DNA from: Bettongia penicillata ogilbyi
Lineage: Eukaryota; Chordata; Mammalia; Diprotodontia; Potoroidae
DNA: 64,000 nucleotides
Direction of reading: 5' to 3'
Assembly: GCA_023548195.1 (NCBI GenBank)
Contig: JAJHZJ010000014.1
Span: 16,999,718-17,063,717 of the forward strand
Shown: piece after piece, positions 1 to 12,170 of the stretch
Layout: every line of letters begins with the position of its first letter
Position numbering within the stretch: the stretch's first letter is position 1
The notes under the pieces: generated by a model
Database searches by the model: none
Told to the model about the DNA's origin: nothing
The model's input: the letters and a program-made list of their open reading frames with translations, nothing else
Made by a program: the position numbers and the translations under genes

Positions 1-260
1 TACAGGAACATCATATACATTATCTGATTTATCAGTCTTATAATAACTACATAATAGAGATTTCGTTGAATATGGTTTATTATTTTTAAAATTAGGTTGG
101 ATCAAATTATGTCTTCTATAGGAATGAGAATGGTGGATATGAAACCTGGGCTTTGTTTCTAGTTCTGCCCCTTAGAGTCAAAGCAGAAAACATCTAATAT
201 CTCTGCTATGTGAGAACCCTTTAAATCCTGAAGACAGCTTTCATGCCTCCCCTAAGATAA

Positions 261-510
261 GGGGCAGTACACAGAGCATTGGGCCTAGAGTCAGAAATAC
301 CTAATTTCAAATCTGGCCTCAGAATTTTATTAGATCTATGTTCCTGGGTAAGTCACCTAGTCTCTATCTGCTTCAGTTTCCTCAGCTATGAAATGAGGAT
401 ACTAATAGCACCTATATCCCAGGGTTGTTGTGGGGAACAAATGAGGTAACACTTGTAAAAGTGCTTAGCATAACACCTGGCACATTAGCAAGCACTTACA
501 TATGACTGTT
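261..510 (+). repeat. MIR/CORE-type SINE
   Basis: It has the tRNA-like head (GAGCATTGGGCCTAGAGTCA), the core (GTTTCCTCAGCTATGAAATG) and a tail with AAAGTGCTTAGCATAACACC. Confidence 0.75.
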
Positions 511-617
511 TCTTTCTTATTTCTTTTCTTCCTTCTGTCTTCAAGAATCAAGACTGTTCATTGTAATTAATCTGAGTTCAACTCCCTTGTTTTCAACTGC
601 ATTATAGATATTTTACA

Positions 618-1200
618 TCAATCTACATATATGGATGTAAGAGTACAACCGTTAACTATCAGTGGCTGAGGTGGAATGAAAATATAGGTCTTGGGTGTTG
701 ATAAGATTGATAAACTGGAAACCCGTAAGTTCTTGAAGATGTCACTATGTACAATGAAATAACTAAGATAGGGTGGAGGCTGCAGAGACCACAAGGGAAT
801 GGTAACTCCCTGAGAAATGTGAGTGAATGGCCTAAACAGCTGATGACTACAAGAATCTGAATAGACAATGAGTTGAATCTCAAAAATCTCACCACTACTT
901 AGTGATGGTGGCAAAGGGATGGTCTTAAGTTAGCACTGAGAAGTAACAGAATATAATTATTCCTCCTCTTGGCTCAGTGTGTTGGAGGACGTGAGAAAAG
1001 GGGTAAGCAGTATTAGAGAGAGTAACCAACGATGCAGTATTTTCTGGCACCACAAAGCTTCACTTAACATAAGAAGTTGGAAAGTATGTGAAATAAAGAG
1101 ATTTTGGTTGAAGGGTAGTTTGCTAACATTAAGGGTTGCCAGAGAGAAAAAGAGAATGGGAGATAAGAGATTGAAACAAATCATGGTAGAATAGGGCTGA
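618..1200 (-). mobile_element. Possible L2/CR1 endonuclease-region remnant
   Basis: The minus-strand peptide around 860-800 (RFNSLSIQILVVISCLGHSL) resembles the one at the upstream end of the 22050-24000 copy. No other support. Confidence 0.35.
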
Positions 1201-1234
1201 GATGGATAGAGTCTTTTCTGATTTTTCTAGTTAA

Positions 1235-1455
1235 TGATTCTCCCTCTTTCAATCAACCCACAATTATTTATTAAATGCTCATTAAGACACTGGGGTTGTA
1301 TTTATTTATCTGGGTACATGTTTTATTCCTCCCAGTGCAATGCAGATTCTAAGAAGACAAGGATAACTTTCTTTTTATTTTTGTATCCTCACTGGCTACA
1401 TCTATGCCCTGTACATATTAGAGACTTGATGGATGCCTGTTGAACTGAATTGAGC
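1235..1455 (+). mobile_element. L2 LINE tail
   Basis: TTGTATCCTCACTGGCTACA leads to GACTTGATGGATGCCTGTTG, a decayed L2 3' end. Confidence 0.45.
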
Positions 1456-1566
1456 TTTCATAAAGAGAAGACAAATAGCTGATAATAATTTTCATAACTA
1501 CTCAACCAAAATAATTACTTCTGTTACATTGAAAGAGTTTTGAATCAAAAATTCTGGTTCATATGG

Positions 1567-1690
1567 ATCAGCTAGGTGGTGCAGTAGATAAGCAGAGCAG
1601 ATCCAGGGATCAGAAAGAACTGATTTACTAGTTGTGTGACCCTGGGCCAGTCATTTAACCTGTTGCCTCAGTTTTCTCATCTGTAAAATG
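1567..1690 (+). repeat. tRNA-headed marsupial SINE
   Basis: CAGCTAGGTGGTGCAGTAGA head and GTTTTCTCATCTGTAAAATG core; no RTE tail. Confidence 0.75.
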
Positions 1691-1927
1691 CTTATTTGGC
1701 ACATAGATTCAATCTAGTTATTCTTGTGAGAATAAAATAAATTTTACCTTGAGAGAATTCTTTGTTGAAAAACCTTTCCAATAAAAGCTGATTAATAACT
1801 AAGCATATTTGCTTTAATGCCTTGTGATATACTACTGTATACGTCTTTAATGGTGGACTCTTAATACGCAGAAAAATAGTTATAATAATCATTGGTCACA
1901 TCATTTATAAAACCCAAATAATAACAA

Positions 1928-2170
1928 AATGGTGGTGCAGTGGATAGAATGCCAGGCCTGAAGTTAGAAAGGATCATCTTCCTGAGTTCAAATATGGCCT
2001 TAGATAATTACTAGCTATGTGACCCTGGGCAAATGACTTAACCCTGATGTCACAGTTTCTCATCTGTGAAATGAGCTGCAGAAGGAAATGGCATAAACCA
2101 CTATAGGATATTAGCAAGAAAACCCCAAAGGTATCACAAAGAGTCAAACATGACTGAACAACAATAAAAG
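1928..2170 (+). repeat. tRNA-headed SINE with RTE-like tail
   Basis: GGTGGTGCAGTGGATAGAAT head, then GAAAATGGCATAAACC-like and AAAGAGTCAAACATGACTGA tail, as in SINEs that borrow an RTE 3' end. Confidence 0.75.
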
Positions 2171-2334
2171 AAAGACAAAAGGGCAAAATCAAAATCCCTC
2201 AATGCAGTTGTTTTACAAAGTGTGGGCTAGGTACCACATATGACAAAGGACACTGATAAGCTGGTGAGCATACAAAGTGAGGAAAAAAGCATGGCAGAAG
2301 GCATGAAGAGTATGCCAGAAAAGAAATGGCTAAA

Positions 2335-2640
2335 GGAAATGGAAATGTTTAGCTTAAGAGAAGATGTGTGAGTGGGGGAAATATGATAGCTACCATCAAG
2401 TACTTGAGGATGATTACTTGGAAGGGGATTAAATAGATTCTACCTTGGGATAGGAGCAGAGGGAGAGGAAGGTGGTGGAGATCAGGGACAAAACTAAGCA
2501 ATGGTAGAAATTATGCAAAGGAAACATGAGTTTGATGTCAATAGCTCATTGGCATATAGGTAGAATGGACCACCTATGGGAAGATGCATTACAAGGTCTT
2601 TGAGGTCTCTTCCAATTCTGGCATTTGGATTTTAAAAAAG
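2335..2640 (+). mobile_element. L3/CR1-type LINE 3' end
   Basis: The block ATGATAGCTACCATCAAGTA and the ending TTTGAGGTCTCTTCCAATTC are typical of CR1/L3 3' ends in amniotes. Confidence 0.6.
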
Positions 2641-3071
2641 AACTATAATAAAGCTTAAATACATGCCAGTTTAGACAATAAGTATTCTTGCACATACACA
2701 TTTGACAAGTAACTATTATTTAAGTTATTTAGACATTGTAAATATATTTTACCCAAGGAAAATATCAGATGGAAAACATATTATCATATTATATAAGCAG
2801 TGGGTCCATAATCTCAGGATTGCCATTTTACTATCACTAAGACATCCCTACAACAACTTTTTTTCCTACTCCCACCCCACTCTCTTCATTCCCATCCCCA
2901 ATTTTTGAATTTTAACTTTTAAAGAAGAAGCAAAAGCTACAAGCCTGAGGGCTGAGAGTGTTTCCACTGATCTTGGAAATTTTAAAAGAAGTGCATATTT
3001 GTATTACAACAGAGTATGCTGGTTATGATGAGATAACTGTATTTTTTTAGGATCAACCAAATCAAAATGTG

Positions 3072-3325
3072 AACAGTTCAGTGGTACAGTGGATAGTGTT
3101 AGGCCTGGAATTTGAAAGACCATATTTGGTGGTCTGTGATCTGAGACACTTACTAGTTTTGTAACCCTGAGAAAGTCACTTAACCCTCTTTGCCTCAATT
3201 TCCTCATTTGTAAAATGAGCTGGAGAAAAAAATAGCAAATTACTCCAGCATCAATGTCAAAGAAAACCCTAAATGGGGTCATGAAGAGTCAGACAGGACA
3301 GAAAACAACTCAATATAACAACAAA
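3072..3325 (+). repeat. tRNA-headed SINE with RTE-like tail
   Basis: AGTGGTACAGTGGATAGTGT head and TGAAGAGTCAGACAGGACAG tail. Confidence 0.75.
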
Positions 3326-3904
3326 AATGGATGTGTTAGTTTCTTTCTAAATAGGGAAATGAGGACTATACATATAACTTCACTGATGTAGAGAATGCAC
3401 ATGTGAGGAAACACCTCTTTTCAATCAAAGTCAGCATTTTCTCTGCAACTTTCTTAAGAGCTGTCTAGAGCACTGAGAGATTAAGTGACTGTATAGGATC
3501 ACTGACATGTCTTAGAGGTGAGATTTGAACTTCAGCTTCAAGGCCAGCTTTCTATCCAGTTAAACCAGTTTGTCTCTCCCCTTACTAAACTGTTTTTTAT
3601 CCTTCCTCCATATATGTTTTTTGAAACATTTACACCAAGGACTGACATTAACCCTGAATTAAATTTGAGCTTTTTTCTAACAACTAAAAAAGTAAGTAGT
3701 TGAACTGGATCACTGTATATATTTAAGGAATTAATTAAGTACATTCGAAAATTTAGGCCTTGAGAAAAAACTCACCTGACTTACCAAAGTCACAAACTTG
3801 TGAAAATAAAACTCTTGAATCAAAGACCTTTAAGTAAGGCACAGACTTCCTGTTCTAGACAATATACTCTGCAAATTACATGAATTTTCAGGGAAGCCAA
3901 GTAA

Positions 3905-4640
3905 ATTTAATAAGCATTTATTAGACATTTACTATATGCCAGGCAATAATCTAAACACTGAGGATAAAAGAAAAGGTAAAAATAGCCCCTGTTGTCAAGG
4001 AGCTCACACTCTAATAGAGGGGACAACATGCAAACAACTACAGACAAACAAGGCATACACGGGATAAACTGGAGATTCTTTCAAAGTGAAGACATTAGCA
4101 TTAAGAGGGATTGGGAAAAAGAATAAGGAATTTCAGCTAAAACTTGAAGGAAGGGAAGCCAGAAGATAAGAAACTATAATGAACCCAGTATCATTGGATC
4201 AGAGCATACAGAAGAGAATAAAGTATAAGACTGTGTTACATTCTTATCAAGTAGAAAGGAGCCAGGTTATGAAGGGTTTTGAAAGGCAAACAAAGGATTT
4301 TATATTTAATACTGGATGTAAATGGGGAGTCTTTGAAGTTCACTGAAAGGGGAGCTAGGGTAGGAGGGAACAACACTAGTCTTACTTGTACTTTAGACAG
4401 ATCACTGTGACAACTGAGAGGTGGGAAGAGACTGGAGTGGGGACAGACATGGGGACTTAAGTAGGCTATCCAACAGTCTAGGCATGGCATTATGGGGGCC
4501 TGCATCATGGTGGCAGCAATGCCAGAAAAGCGAAGGAGGCATATAAGAGAGATATCAAGAAGGCAGAATTAACAGAACTTGGCAAAAAACTGGATATGGA
4601 AGAAGGTGAGAGAATGAGTTGAGGAAATCTATAAAAAGCC
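3905..4640 (-). mobile_element. L2 LINE, 3' end
   Basis: The plus strand reads AATAAGCATTTATTAGACAT and GTCAAGGAGCTCACACTCTA, the reverse of the L2 3' UTR. On the minus strand 4508-4236 has the ORF2-like end FKTLHNLAPFYL. Confidence 0.7.
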
Positions 4641-4779
4641 TAGACTGACAATTCATGATAATGAAAAAAGCATTCATTACATTTCTCTTAACTATTCTCA
4701 AATGGTAATTTCACTCTCTTTAATAAAATTCCTAACCAAAATTGCTCAAGATTGCTAATTTCTTTTACAAAAAAAGTGT

Positions 4780-4832
4780 ATGTATGTATGTATGCATGTG
4801 TGTGCATATACATATACACACATATATTTAAC
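4780..4832 (+). repeat. TATG/TG/TA microsatellite
   Basis: Imperfect (GTAT)n run, then mixed TG and CATA units. Confidence 0.75.
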
Positions 4833-4957
4833 AATTCACAAGTAACTTTATTAAATGAGATAATATATGCAAGTATACATTTACATGTCAAATGTTAACA
4901 TATGTAAAGTCCATCACTAATCTTAAAGTGCTATATAATTATTACTATTATTATTAC

Positions 4958-5134
4958 CAGTAATAGTTGCAACTTCAGCAGAAAATGGTTGCTGGTTAAG
5001 ACTGTTTGTTTCAGAGTCTATGTGCAATGTAGTTAAACTTGCCACATCCAGTTCTTCTGTACTTTGTTGATGTCCTACACTTGTATCAACTTCCGTAGAT
5101 GATACTGTCCCAGAATCAACTGCAAAGCCAAAAT
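4958..5134 (-). CDS. RALGAPA1: RALGAPA1 exon J (177 bp), last exon in the window
   Basis: The acceptor is ATTTATAG and the donor ACTG|GTAATA; both ends are phase 1. The exon reads (N)[20 protein letters not shown], then [20 protein letters not shown] and ends FSAEVATIT(G). It follows the human segment NFGFGTDTGVTSS...EVATITG with several substitutions in its first third. The following exon (expected to start SESASPVHSP) was not found between 1 and 4957, so it lies beyond the left edge. Confidence 0.94.
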
Positions 5135-5592
5135 CTATAAATATAAAAGATTCAAATATAAATTAATCAACTATAAATTAATGATAGAACAGATCAGTGA
5201 AAGAGACTAGATTGAGAATGGGAAAAGATCAGATAGAGTAACCCAGTGTGCAATAAACATACTTAATTCAGTAAACTTCTTCAAATAAACTCCTTGGGAA
5301 AAGAACCCTGTTTGATCAGAACTGCTACAAAAACTGAAAAGTACCCTAATCAACTTAAATTCTAAGTACAAATATAAAAACCTTTAGAAGAGAATGAAGT
5401 AACTTTCATTATTATGAGTAGGAGGGCAATTCTTAATTTTTAAAAAAAGAGAAGGTTGTAAGAAAAAACTGACAATTTTAACTACATAAAATTAAATAGT
5501 TTCAGCATAAACAAAATAATGCAGCTAGGATAAGAAGGAAAATGGTCAACCAGGAAAAAAACTTTGTATCAAAGCTCTGATAAAAGAAAACT

Positions 5593-5832
5593 AACACAGT
5601 TAGATGGTTCACTGGATAAAGTACTGGGCCTGGAGTCAGGAAGACATCAGATTTCATGTTTGACCATAAATACTAATTAGTTCTGTGACCCTGGGCAAGG
5701 CACTAAATCTCTGTATGCCTCAATCCACTGCAAAAGGAAATGGCAAATCATTCCAGTATTTTTGCCAAGAATATCCCATACAAGTTCACTTACAGAGAGA
5801 CATGACTGAACAAGTGAATAGTAACAATACAA
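5593..5832 (+). repeat. tRNA-headed SINE with RTE-like tail
   Basis: GGGCCTGGAGTCAGGAAGAC and AATGGCAAATCATTCCAGTA, ending ACATGACTGAACAAGTGAAT. Confidence 0.75.
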
Positions 5833-5989
5833 TTACATCAGATCAAGAGCTGTACCCTAATTTCAAAAAATACTCAAAGGATATCAGAGGCTTTTAAAAG
5901 AACTTCACTCTATCAACAATGACATGAAAGACTGTACTAAATGAATAATCATAAAAATATAAATTTTTTATTTTTTAATTTTACTTTAC

Positions 5990-6975
5990 ACAATGAAAGT
6001 TGAGAGAGATGACGAAAAACAAGAAGAGTCAATGATGGAGGGACTGTGGGAAAATAGTCACATCAATATAATGTTGGTGTAATGATACAACTGTCTGGGG
6101 AAAAAAACTGAATTGTACTATACAGGTCACTGAACTGTTGCTAACCTTTGAACCAGAGATTCCACTGCTGGGCATCTGCTCCAAGGAAGTCAAATACTAA
6201 GGAAAAAAAACCCAACCCTATATATAATAAAATATTTACAGCACTTTTTTGCCATAGCCCAAAATAAACAAAAAAGGAAACAAAAGTGATTGAATAATGG
6301 CAGAACAAATTATGGCATATCAATTAAACAGAACATTGTTGCCCTGTACAAAATGAGGAACATAAGGAATTTAGAGTAACAATCAAAAACATATATGAAA
6401 TGATATAAACTGAGAGTAAGCAGAACCAGGAAAACAAAATACATAGATTCCAATAATGTAAAAGGAATTTACACTAAGAGTGGAACACTGCATAAATGTA
6501 ACTGGCCAATTTTGACTTCCAAGAAAAGATGAAAATATGTTTCCCTCCTTTCATTGGAAAATAGGCATTATTAAGAAAGGGAAGATGAAGAATTAGGAAA
6601 AACAGAGAACATGAAAAAGAAGCAGCCTGAAAAACCAGGAAAACAACATATACAATGATTACCACAATACAAGTAAGATAGACCACTAAAACAAAACAGA
6701 AAAACTGTTTAAATGAAATTTACCAATCACCCTCCCAAGAAAAGAAGGAAATGCACTTCCCTATTCTTCTCTGGGGAACACGGATACAAAGTATTGCGTA
6801 CTATCTGCTATGTGGTTGATGCATCTACTGGTTTTGTTTAACTGTTTTTCTTGGTTCCAAGGTAAGGATGACTAGGGAAGGGTTTCTGGGATAAAGGAGG
6901 GAGGAGTTCACCCAAAAATAACAGTAGTAGAAAAACGAAAAGTCACCAATAAAATTTGGATTTTTTTTTAATGAG
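5990..6975 (+). mobile_element. L1 3' end (ORF2 C-terminus and 3' UTR), decayed
   Basis: The order of short matches (GAGATTCCACTGCTGGGCAT, then ATTGAATAATGGCAGAACAA, then GTAAGCAGAACCAGGAAAAC) is that of the C-terminal coding end of a marsupial L1 ORF2. The 3' UTR follows and ends CACCAATAAAATTTGGA before a T/A run. No open frame remains. Confidence 0.65.
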
Positions 6976-7554
6976 TGACTTATTATTAGTAAGTTATCAT
7001 AAGGCTCTTTAAGGCTGGTAATTGCTATGCTGCTTAAAATATTTTAAAATCCCAAATTGTTATAAGAAGGATGATACATAGTGAGGTAAAACCCCATTCT
7101 ACAAAATGTTTCTACAGATTATGAGTAAACTTAAATCTGGTGGAAACCATAAGTAGTTTTAGAAATATGTCTATGCTTTGTTTAAAGATAACCACATGAC
7201 ACAGGAAAGAGGAATATAAGCACTCTATTCCAAATAGAGTTGAAAAGTATGGAACTTTTAAATAAAGTGGAGTGTAACCAATTAAAGATAATTCTGAAGT
7301 TTAGGCATAGAATTGATTAGTGGACTTAAATCTAAAGAGAAAATATCTTACTTCCTAAACAACTGAGAGACAAGAGAGATATCATTATGACCCTGGAAAC
7401 CTACAACGCTTACAATAAAGTGAATTTGCATAATTTTAAATTTTATGATTGTATCAATAATGCATTTTTGCTTATTGTTAATATAATTTTGCTTCTTAAT
7501 GGGAAGATCTTCCCCATCCATTAATGGGCATGGGAAGAGCTGTAGAAAGGCCCA

Positions 7555-7990
7555 CACCTTTTGTTAATTTTCGATTGAGGTACTGGTTCTCAAGGGTTGT
7601 GATGCCCTCTGGATCTGAAAAGTGTATAAAGGCTGAGATGAGGTTTTACCTTGGGGCTTACTGATTGGAAATGTTTGTTTGGTCAGACACAACTCTGGGC
7701 AGTTACTAAAGGAGCACCCTGTCCCCTGCTTTGAAAACCAAGATGGTGGTGCATCTCTCTCTCTGGTAACTATGTATGTATGGTCAGACAGTTATCTGTT
7801 GTCTGTTGATTTGCAATAGATGTATTTCTTACTATCAGGCACCTGGAAGCACTGTCTGTTGATTTTGATTTCTCTGCATTTTCCCTGAAGTTCATTCAGG
7901 GTGCTGACATTTTTTCTACCCTGAACTATATGAATGATATATATGCTTGATTAAAGTGATTGCTGACTTCCCCAAAAAGTTGCATTTCCT
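7555..7990 (+). mobile_element. Solo-LTR-like element
   Basis: The stretch has a TATA-like GTGTATAAAGG at about 7621 and an ATTAAA signal near 7952, some 330 bases apart, in the order expected of an LTR promoter and polyadenylation signal. No flanking internal retroviral sequence was seen. Ends and duplication are not defined. Confidence 0.35.
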
Positions 7991-8149
7991 TTTAGAAAAG
8001 CAGATCAAAGAACCTCTACAGCAGGTCCTCCTCTGTATGTCAGGGTCCTTGTTTTTACAATGATAAAAGCTTGCACATTTTAAAGTGTGTGTGTGTAGTG
8101 CCAAAATACATATTAAGAGGAGGTATGCCCAACAAAGACCCATGAAACA

Positions 8150-9204
8150 GAAATTTATTTAATGGAGTAAAACTCAAGTTCATGTTAGGGAGCTGCTTGG
8201 GTTTTTTTTTTTAATCATACATACAAACCTGGTTCTCAAAGCTTTCATTTTGCTTTATATTCTGTATTTGCAGAATACCAGAATAATTTTTGCCTATGAC
8301 ATTATAACAAAAAATAACCTTCAAAGTTTTTTATATATGATCACTTCTCAATTTCTGCCACTATTACAGAACTTTTTTAGTGACACTGAAATTCTGTCAT
8401 ATTTGGAAGACAGTTGATCCTTTGCAGACATTACCATACTCTGTGCTATTTACTTTGGTGTATGAGTTACAGGAAGCAAAGTAGAACTCACTTCGAATAG
8501 TTTCCAAATAATCTTCCTAAGACACAGGCCTTAACTTGTTAACAATTGAAAAAAATTTTAGTGACTATACCATCTCAGTCTGGCAAGGGTCACCCTGATT
8601 CCAAGCCTTTCTCACTCTAAATTCAGGTCTGTATTTACTCTGCTATACTGTCTTTAATACTTAATAAAATGTCTGTTGCAATGAGCTGAATTCTCGCCAA
8701 AATTATATATAACTGGTTTTCACAAAATGAAACATATTATTTCATTTGGAAAAATTACCATTCAAAGAGAAGTACTTCTGTGGTCCATACCTTGGTATAT
8801 ACAAGTCTTTTTGTCACTTTAAGCTTAAAATTATCTCACTGATCAAAACTTCTTATTCTTTCATATTTCCTTCTACCTCACTTCTACTAAATTTATTCTT
8901 TTTTGCCAAATTTATATCAACTTTTATTTTCATTAAATCAACAAACTTCCTTTGTTTACAGTACTAGTAAAGTAGGATGATTTTCCAATATTTAGAATGG
9001 ACAGACTGTATACAGAAGTGCCAGTCAACTAGTAACTTAAAACAAATCTAAGATTTTTGTGATCCCCTGAATAACTTAGTGACACTTTTGAAAACTAAAG
9101 AATACTTATAACATGCTACACAGACAAGCAATAGGCAATTACGTGGGAAAAACAGGACAAATTAACCAATAACTACAAGGCTAAGCAGAAAACCAGATAC
9201 TTGC
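8150..9204 (-). other. Intron sequence, nothing recognised
   Basis: AT-rich unique-looking sequence in the intron after exon I. Neither strand shows an exon-like frame or a known repeat. Confidence 0.6.
9204..9204 (-). promoter_or_regulatory. RALGAPA1: Probable GC-type 5' splice site after exon I
   Basis: The intron starts GCAAGT, the ideal GC-AG sequence for its first six bases, but the exon ends ACA rather than the usual CAG/AAG. Reading phase and the next exon leave no alternative. It ends at a normal TATAG at 5135. Confidence 0.75.
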
Positions 9205-9421
9205 TGTCAAATTTCCGGCCATCATACTGGAAAGCGCTGAAGGAATCAGAATGGCTGTCTGAGCTGATAAGGTCACTGCTGCCTGCACTGGCAGGAGAGG
9301 TCCACTCGGAGGGCACACCTGGGTCATCTACAGGACGCATCTGATTCTGCTTGTTCAGTACATCAGGGAGGTCTTTTGGGACTTCAAGGCTCCCTGGACT
9401 GCTCCCTCTTCTTGTCATATT
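9205..9421 (-). CDS. RALGAPA1: RALGAPA1 exon I (217 bp), followed by a probable GC donor
   Basis: The acceptor is CATTTTCAG. The exon reads [20 protein letters not shown], then [20 protein letters not shown] and [20 protein letters not shown], matching human nearly exactly. The human protein continues NFGF, encoded by the next exon at 5134. To make Asn and keep the frame, this exon must end GAC-A at 9205, after which the intron begins GCAAGT. Using the nearby GT (at 9200-9199) would shift the frame and give a premature stop. TRRGSSPGS and the many Ser residues make it part of the regulatory segment. Confidence 0.93.
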
Positions 9422-9814
9422 CTGAAAATGAAAGCATTTCATGTTTGTTCTATCTGAAAGATATTGTCCATCTAAGCTGTTCAAAATGATCCCTGATTTA
9501 AATGATGTGAATATTCTTCTCCATACAACAAGATAAAGAATCCATCTAACTTTATTAGCTAGTCCTCATGAATTGCCACAGCCAAAATATTTCATCATTT
9601 GAGAGCAACTCTAGTGATAAACTTCTCAAAGGATAACTAGGGTGAAAACCTTAGATAGCAGACAGTGGACTTTTCCATTTGGGTAGGACTGTCCAGGGCT
9701 TTTGTCCTGCAAACCATTCAAGAAATGAGATCATTCAACGCTATGATAGGATATGGAGAGTAGAATTTTTTCATACTAACATAACCAAAATAAAATATTA
9801 ATTCTATCATTTAT

Positions 9815-9970
9815 TTTTAGTCCAACTCTTCATGACCCCACTTGGGGTTTTCTTGGAAAAGATACTACAGTAATTTTCTACTTCTCTCTCCAACTCACTT
9901 TAAAAATAAGAAAACTGAGAAAAAGAGTTTAAGTGATTTGCCCAGGGTCACACAGCTAGATGTGAGCCAT
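9815..9970 (-). repeat. SINE with RTE-like tail
   Basis: The plus strand gives the reverse: CTTCATGACCCCACTTGGGG, then GATTTGCCCAGGGTCACACA. Confidence 0.7.
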
Positions 9971-10034
9971 GTGAGTAGAAATAAGAGGACACGTTCAGCT
10001 GTTATTGCGATGCAGTAATGTTAAGGGAATTTGA

Positions 10035-10375
10035 AGATCTTTCTTGCCCCTTAATAGGTGCGAGTGACCTGCTTTGAGCTGAGGCCCAGCTGACTGCTGA
10101 GATGGAGTCTGAGTCACATGACATGGTGGGAGGAGCTTGCTGAATAGGTGGAACAGGAAGTGAGAATGAAGACAGAGCTAGGAGAGAGCCAGGCAGAGCT
10201 GAGGCAGAGCAGCTAGCCTGAGTGAGAGAGGGAGGAATTTTGCCTAAGGGGAAGCCTAATAGAAGGAAGGCTTGGGGATGGTGGTGGCTCCCTGGTGTGT
10301 ATGAACTTCTTTATTAACATGGTGGATTTAGCTTTCTGGTATCAGAATAAATATCTTAGTTTCAACTTTGAAGAA
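10035..10375 (+). repeat. Unclassified dispersed repeat, copy 1 (LTR-like)
   Basis: It shares ordered blocks with 37780-38145: GAGTCTGAGTCACATG, GGAGGAGCTTGCTGAATAGG, GAAGGCTTGGGGATGGTG and GGATTTAGCTTTCTGGT followed by AATAAAT. The last motif could be a polyadenylation signal. Confidence 0.55.
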
Positions 10376-10919
10376 GAGAATTATATATATTTTGCGAATT
10401 TACCCTAGAAATACACATGCATATTCATAGCGGCTGTTATGGGTATTGCATTGGTGCTAACAGATGCACACCACAAGATTTTATGGGTCCAGAGGAGTAA
10501 GTTTGGGGGGGAAAGGTAATGAATGTGTTCTGGACATGTGATATACAAATACATACACAAGTATTCATGTGTGTATATGTACATATGGACAGAGAGAGTT
10601 GGAGAGAAAGAGATACTCAACTCCACCTACAGAGAGTTTTGTCAAGATTGATACTCTCTCTCAGCTCCCTAACACTGAAGAAACCACAGAGAACTTTCTG
10701 GATCTTGGGGATACAAGTGGAACCACCCACCAAGATAATGTCATGGATCTAGTTTACATATATAAATGTAAACACATATATAAACTTATCTAGTTTACAT
10801 ATATACACATAAATACACATACAGTCTGAGGGCCATTTACATAAAGAAGATAAACCCAATGGAAACTCATGAGGTTATTAAGATGCAGTGTGTGACCCTT
10901 GGGTTAAACTCAATTAGTA

Positions 10920-11210
10920 AGCACAATATAGATGATGATCTAGTAAAAGAAGCCTGAGGAGGACAGACAGTGAAGAGAAGAAGCAAGAGTGAGCAGCACT
11001 GCAAAAACCCAGAGATGAGAACATATTCAGGAGAAGGGAGTCAACAATAATTTCAAATGCTGCAGAAGTAAAGAAGGAGGGGGACTGAGGTAAGGCACTA
11101 GATTTAGTAATTAAGGTATCACTAATTTTAGAGAAAAACTTCAGTTGAATTATGAAGTCAGAAACCACACTGGAGAGGGTTTAAAGGAGAGTGAAAGGAA
11201 GAGCAGAAGC
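10920..11210 (-). mobile_element. L2/CR1-clade LINE, RT region remnant
   Basis: The region matches, in order, the 13645 and 22380 copies: a block like CAGGAGAAGGGAGTCAACAA, then AATGCTGCAGAAGTAAAGAA, then TTCAGTTGAATTATGAAGTC. Confidence 0.55.
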
Positions 11211-11415
11211 AATGAGTGTACACAATCCTTTTTCAAGGACTATCTCTTTGTCACTATCATTAAGTAACCATTCTTTCTTTGAAATTCATTCCATTATCCA
11301 GTCAAGATCCTTGTTCACAACAACTGACCATTTACCAAGTTATTCCCTATCTTTTTTCAAGAAATTCTTCTGTACCTGAATAATAGTCTTCCTCTCCCCT
11401 TAATCATTACCTTAA

Positions 11416-11740
11416 GACAGGGCATCTAGGTGGTGCAGTGTATAAGAGCACCAGTGAAGGAGTCAAGAGGACCTGAGTTCAAATCTCACCTCAGACACTG
11501 GACACTCACTAGCTGTATGACCTTGGGCAAGTCACTTAAGCCCAACTGCCTCATCCTGGGTCATTTCTAGTCATCCTGATGAATATCTGATCACTGAATT
11601 CAGATGTCTCTGGAGGGAAGTGAGGCTAGTGACCTGCACAGCCCTTCCTCACTCAAAGCAAAGTGAAGTGCAAATCATGTCATCATTTCTCTGATGGCAT
11701 GGTCTTCTTTGGCAACAAAGAAAGAACACACATAAGGTTA
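11416..11740 (+). repeat. WSINE1-like SINE, full length
   Basis: The head GGGCATCTAGGTGGTGCAGT, the CAAGTCACTTAAGCCCAACT block and the long 3' part with GACCTGCACAGCCCTTCCTC and TGATGGCATGGTCTTCTTTG are all present. It is the best preserved SINE in the window and the basis of the lineage guess. Confidence 0.75.
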
Positions 11741-11744
11741 ACCC

Positions 11745-12170
11745 TTGTAACCTGTTCTCTTAATTTCATCTCCTCCAAGATAATCCTCTTATGGCACTCC
11801 TCTCTCCTTAAGAACTAACTCTTTCCCTGCCAGCTTACAGACCTACAAACATTCTTAGGCCTTGTCTGACTTCAAAAAGCCTTCATTTCACTCTGTCATC
11901 CTCTGGACAGTCCAACTCCTATAAAGATTCTCTTGTGTTGTCATAAATTTTATGGATTTACTTATCTCACTCTATATAGATGACTCTAAATCTATGATCC
12001 TATAGTGCTTGATTATAATGACAATTTGAATCTGCGTACTAAACTCCAGGCCCATATTGTTACCCGAATCAAATTCAACAGGCCAAAACAAAATTTGTAT
12101 TTTTCTTTAAATCTATTCCTCCTCCAAACTTCAGTATTTGCATGAAGGTTATCATTCTTCTTGTCACCCA
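11745..12170 (+). mobile_element. L2-like remnant
   Basis: C/T-rich text with blocks such as CCTTAAGAACTAACTCTTTC and GCCTTGTCTGACTTCAAAAA fits an L2 plus-strand C-terminal end, very decayed. Confidence 0.35.

Noticed and set aside
9199..9200. GT donor for exon I
   Set aside because: It would add five bases and shift exon J out of frame to an early stop; the GC donor keeps the known protein sequence.
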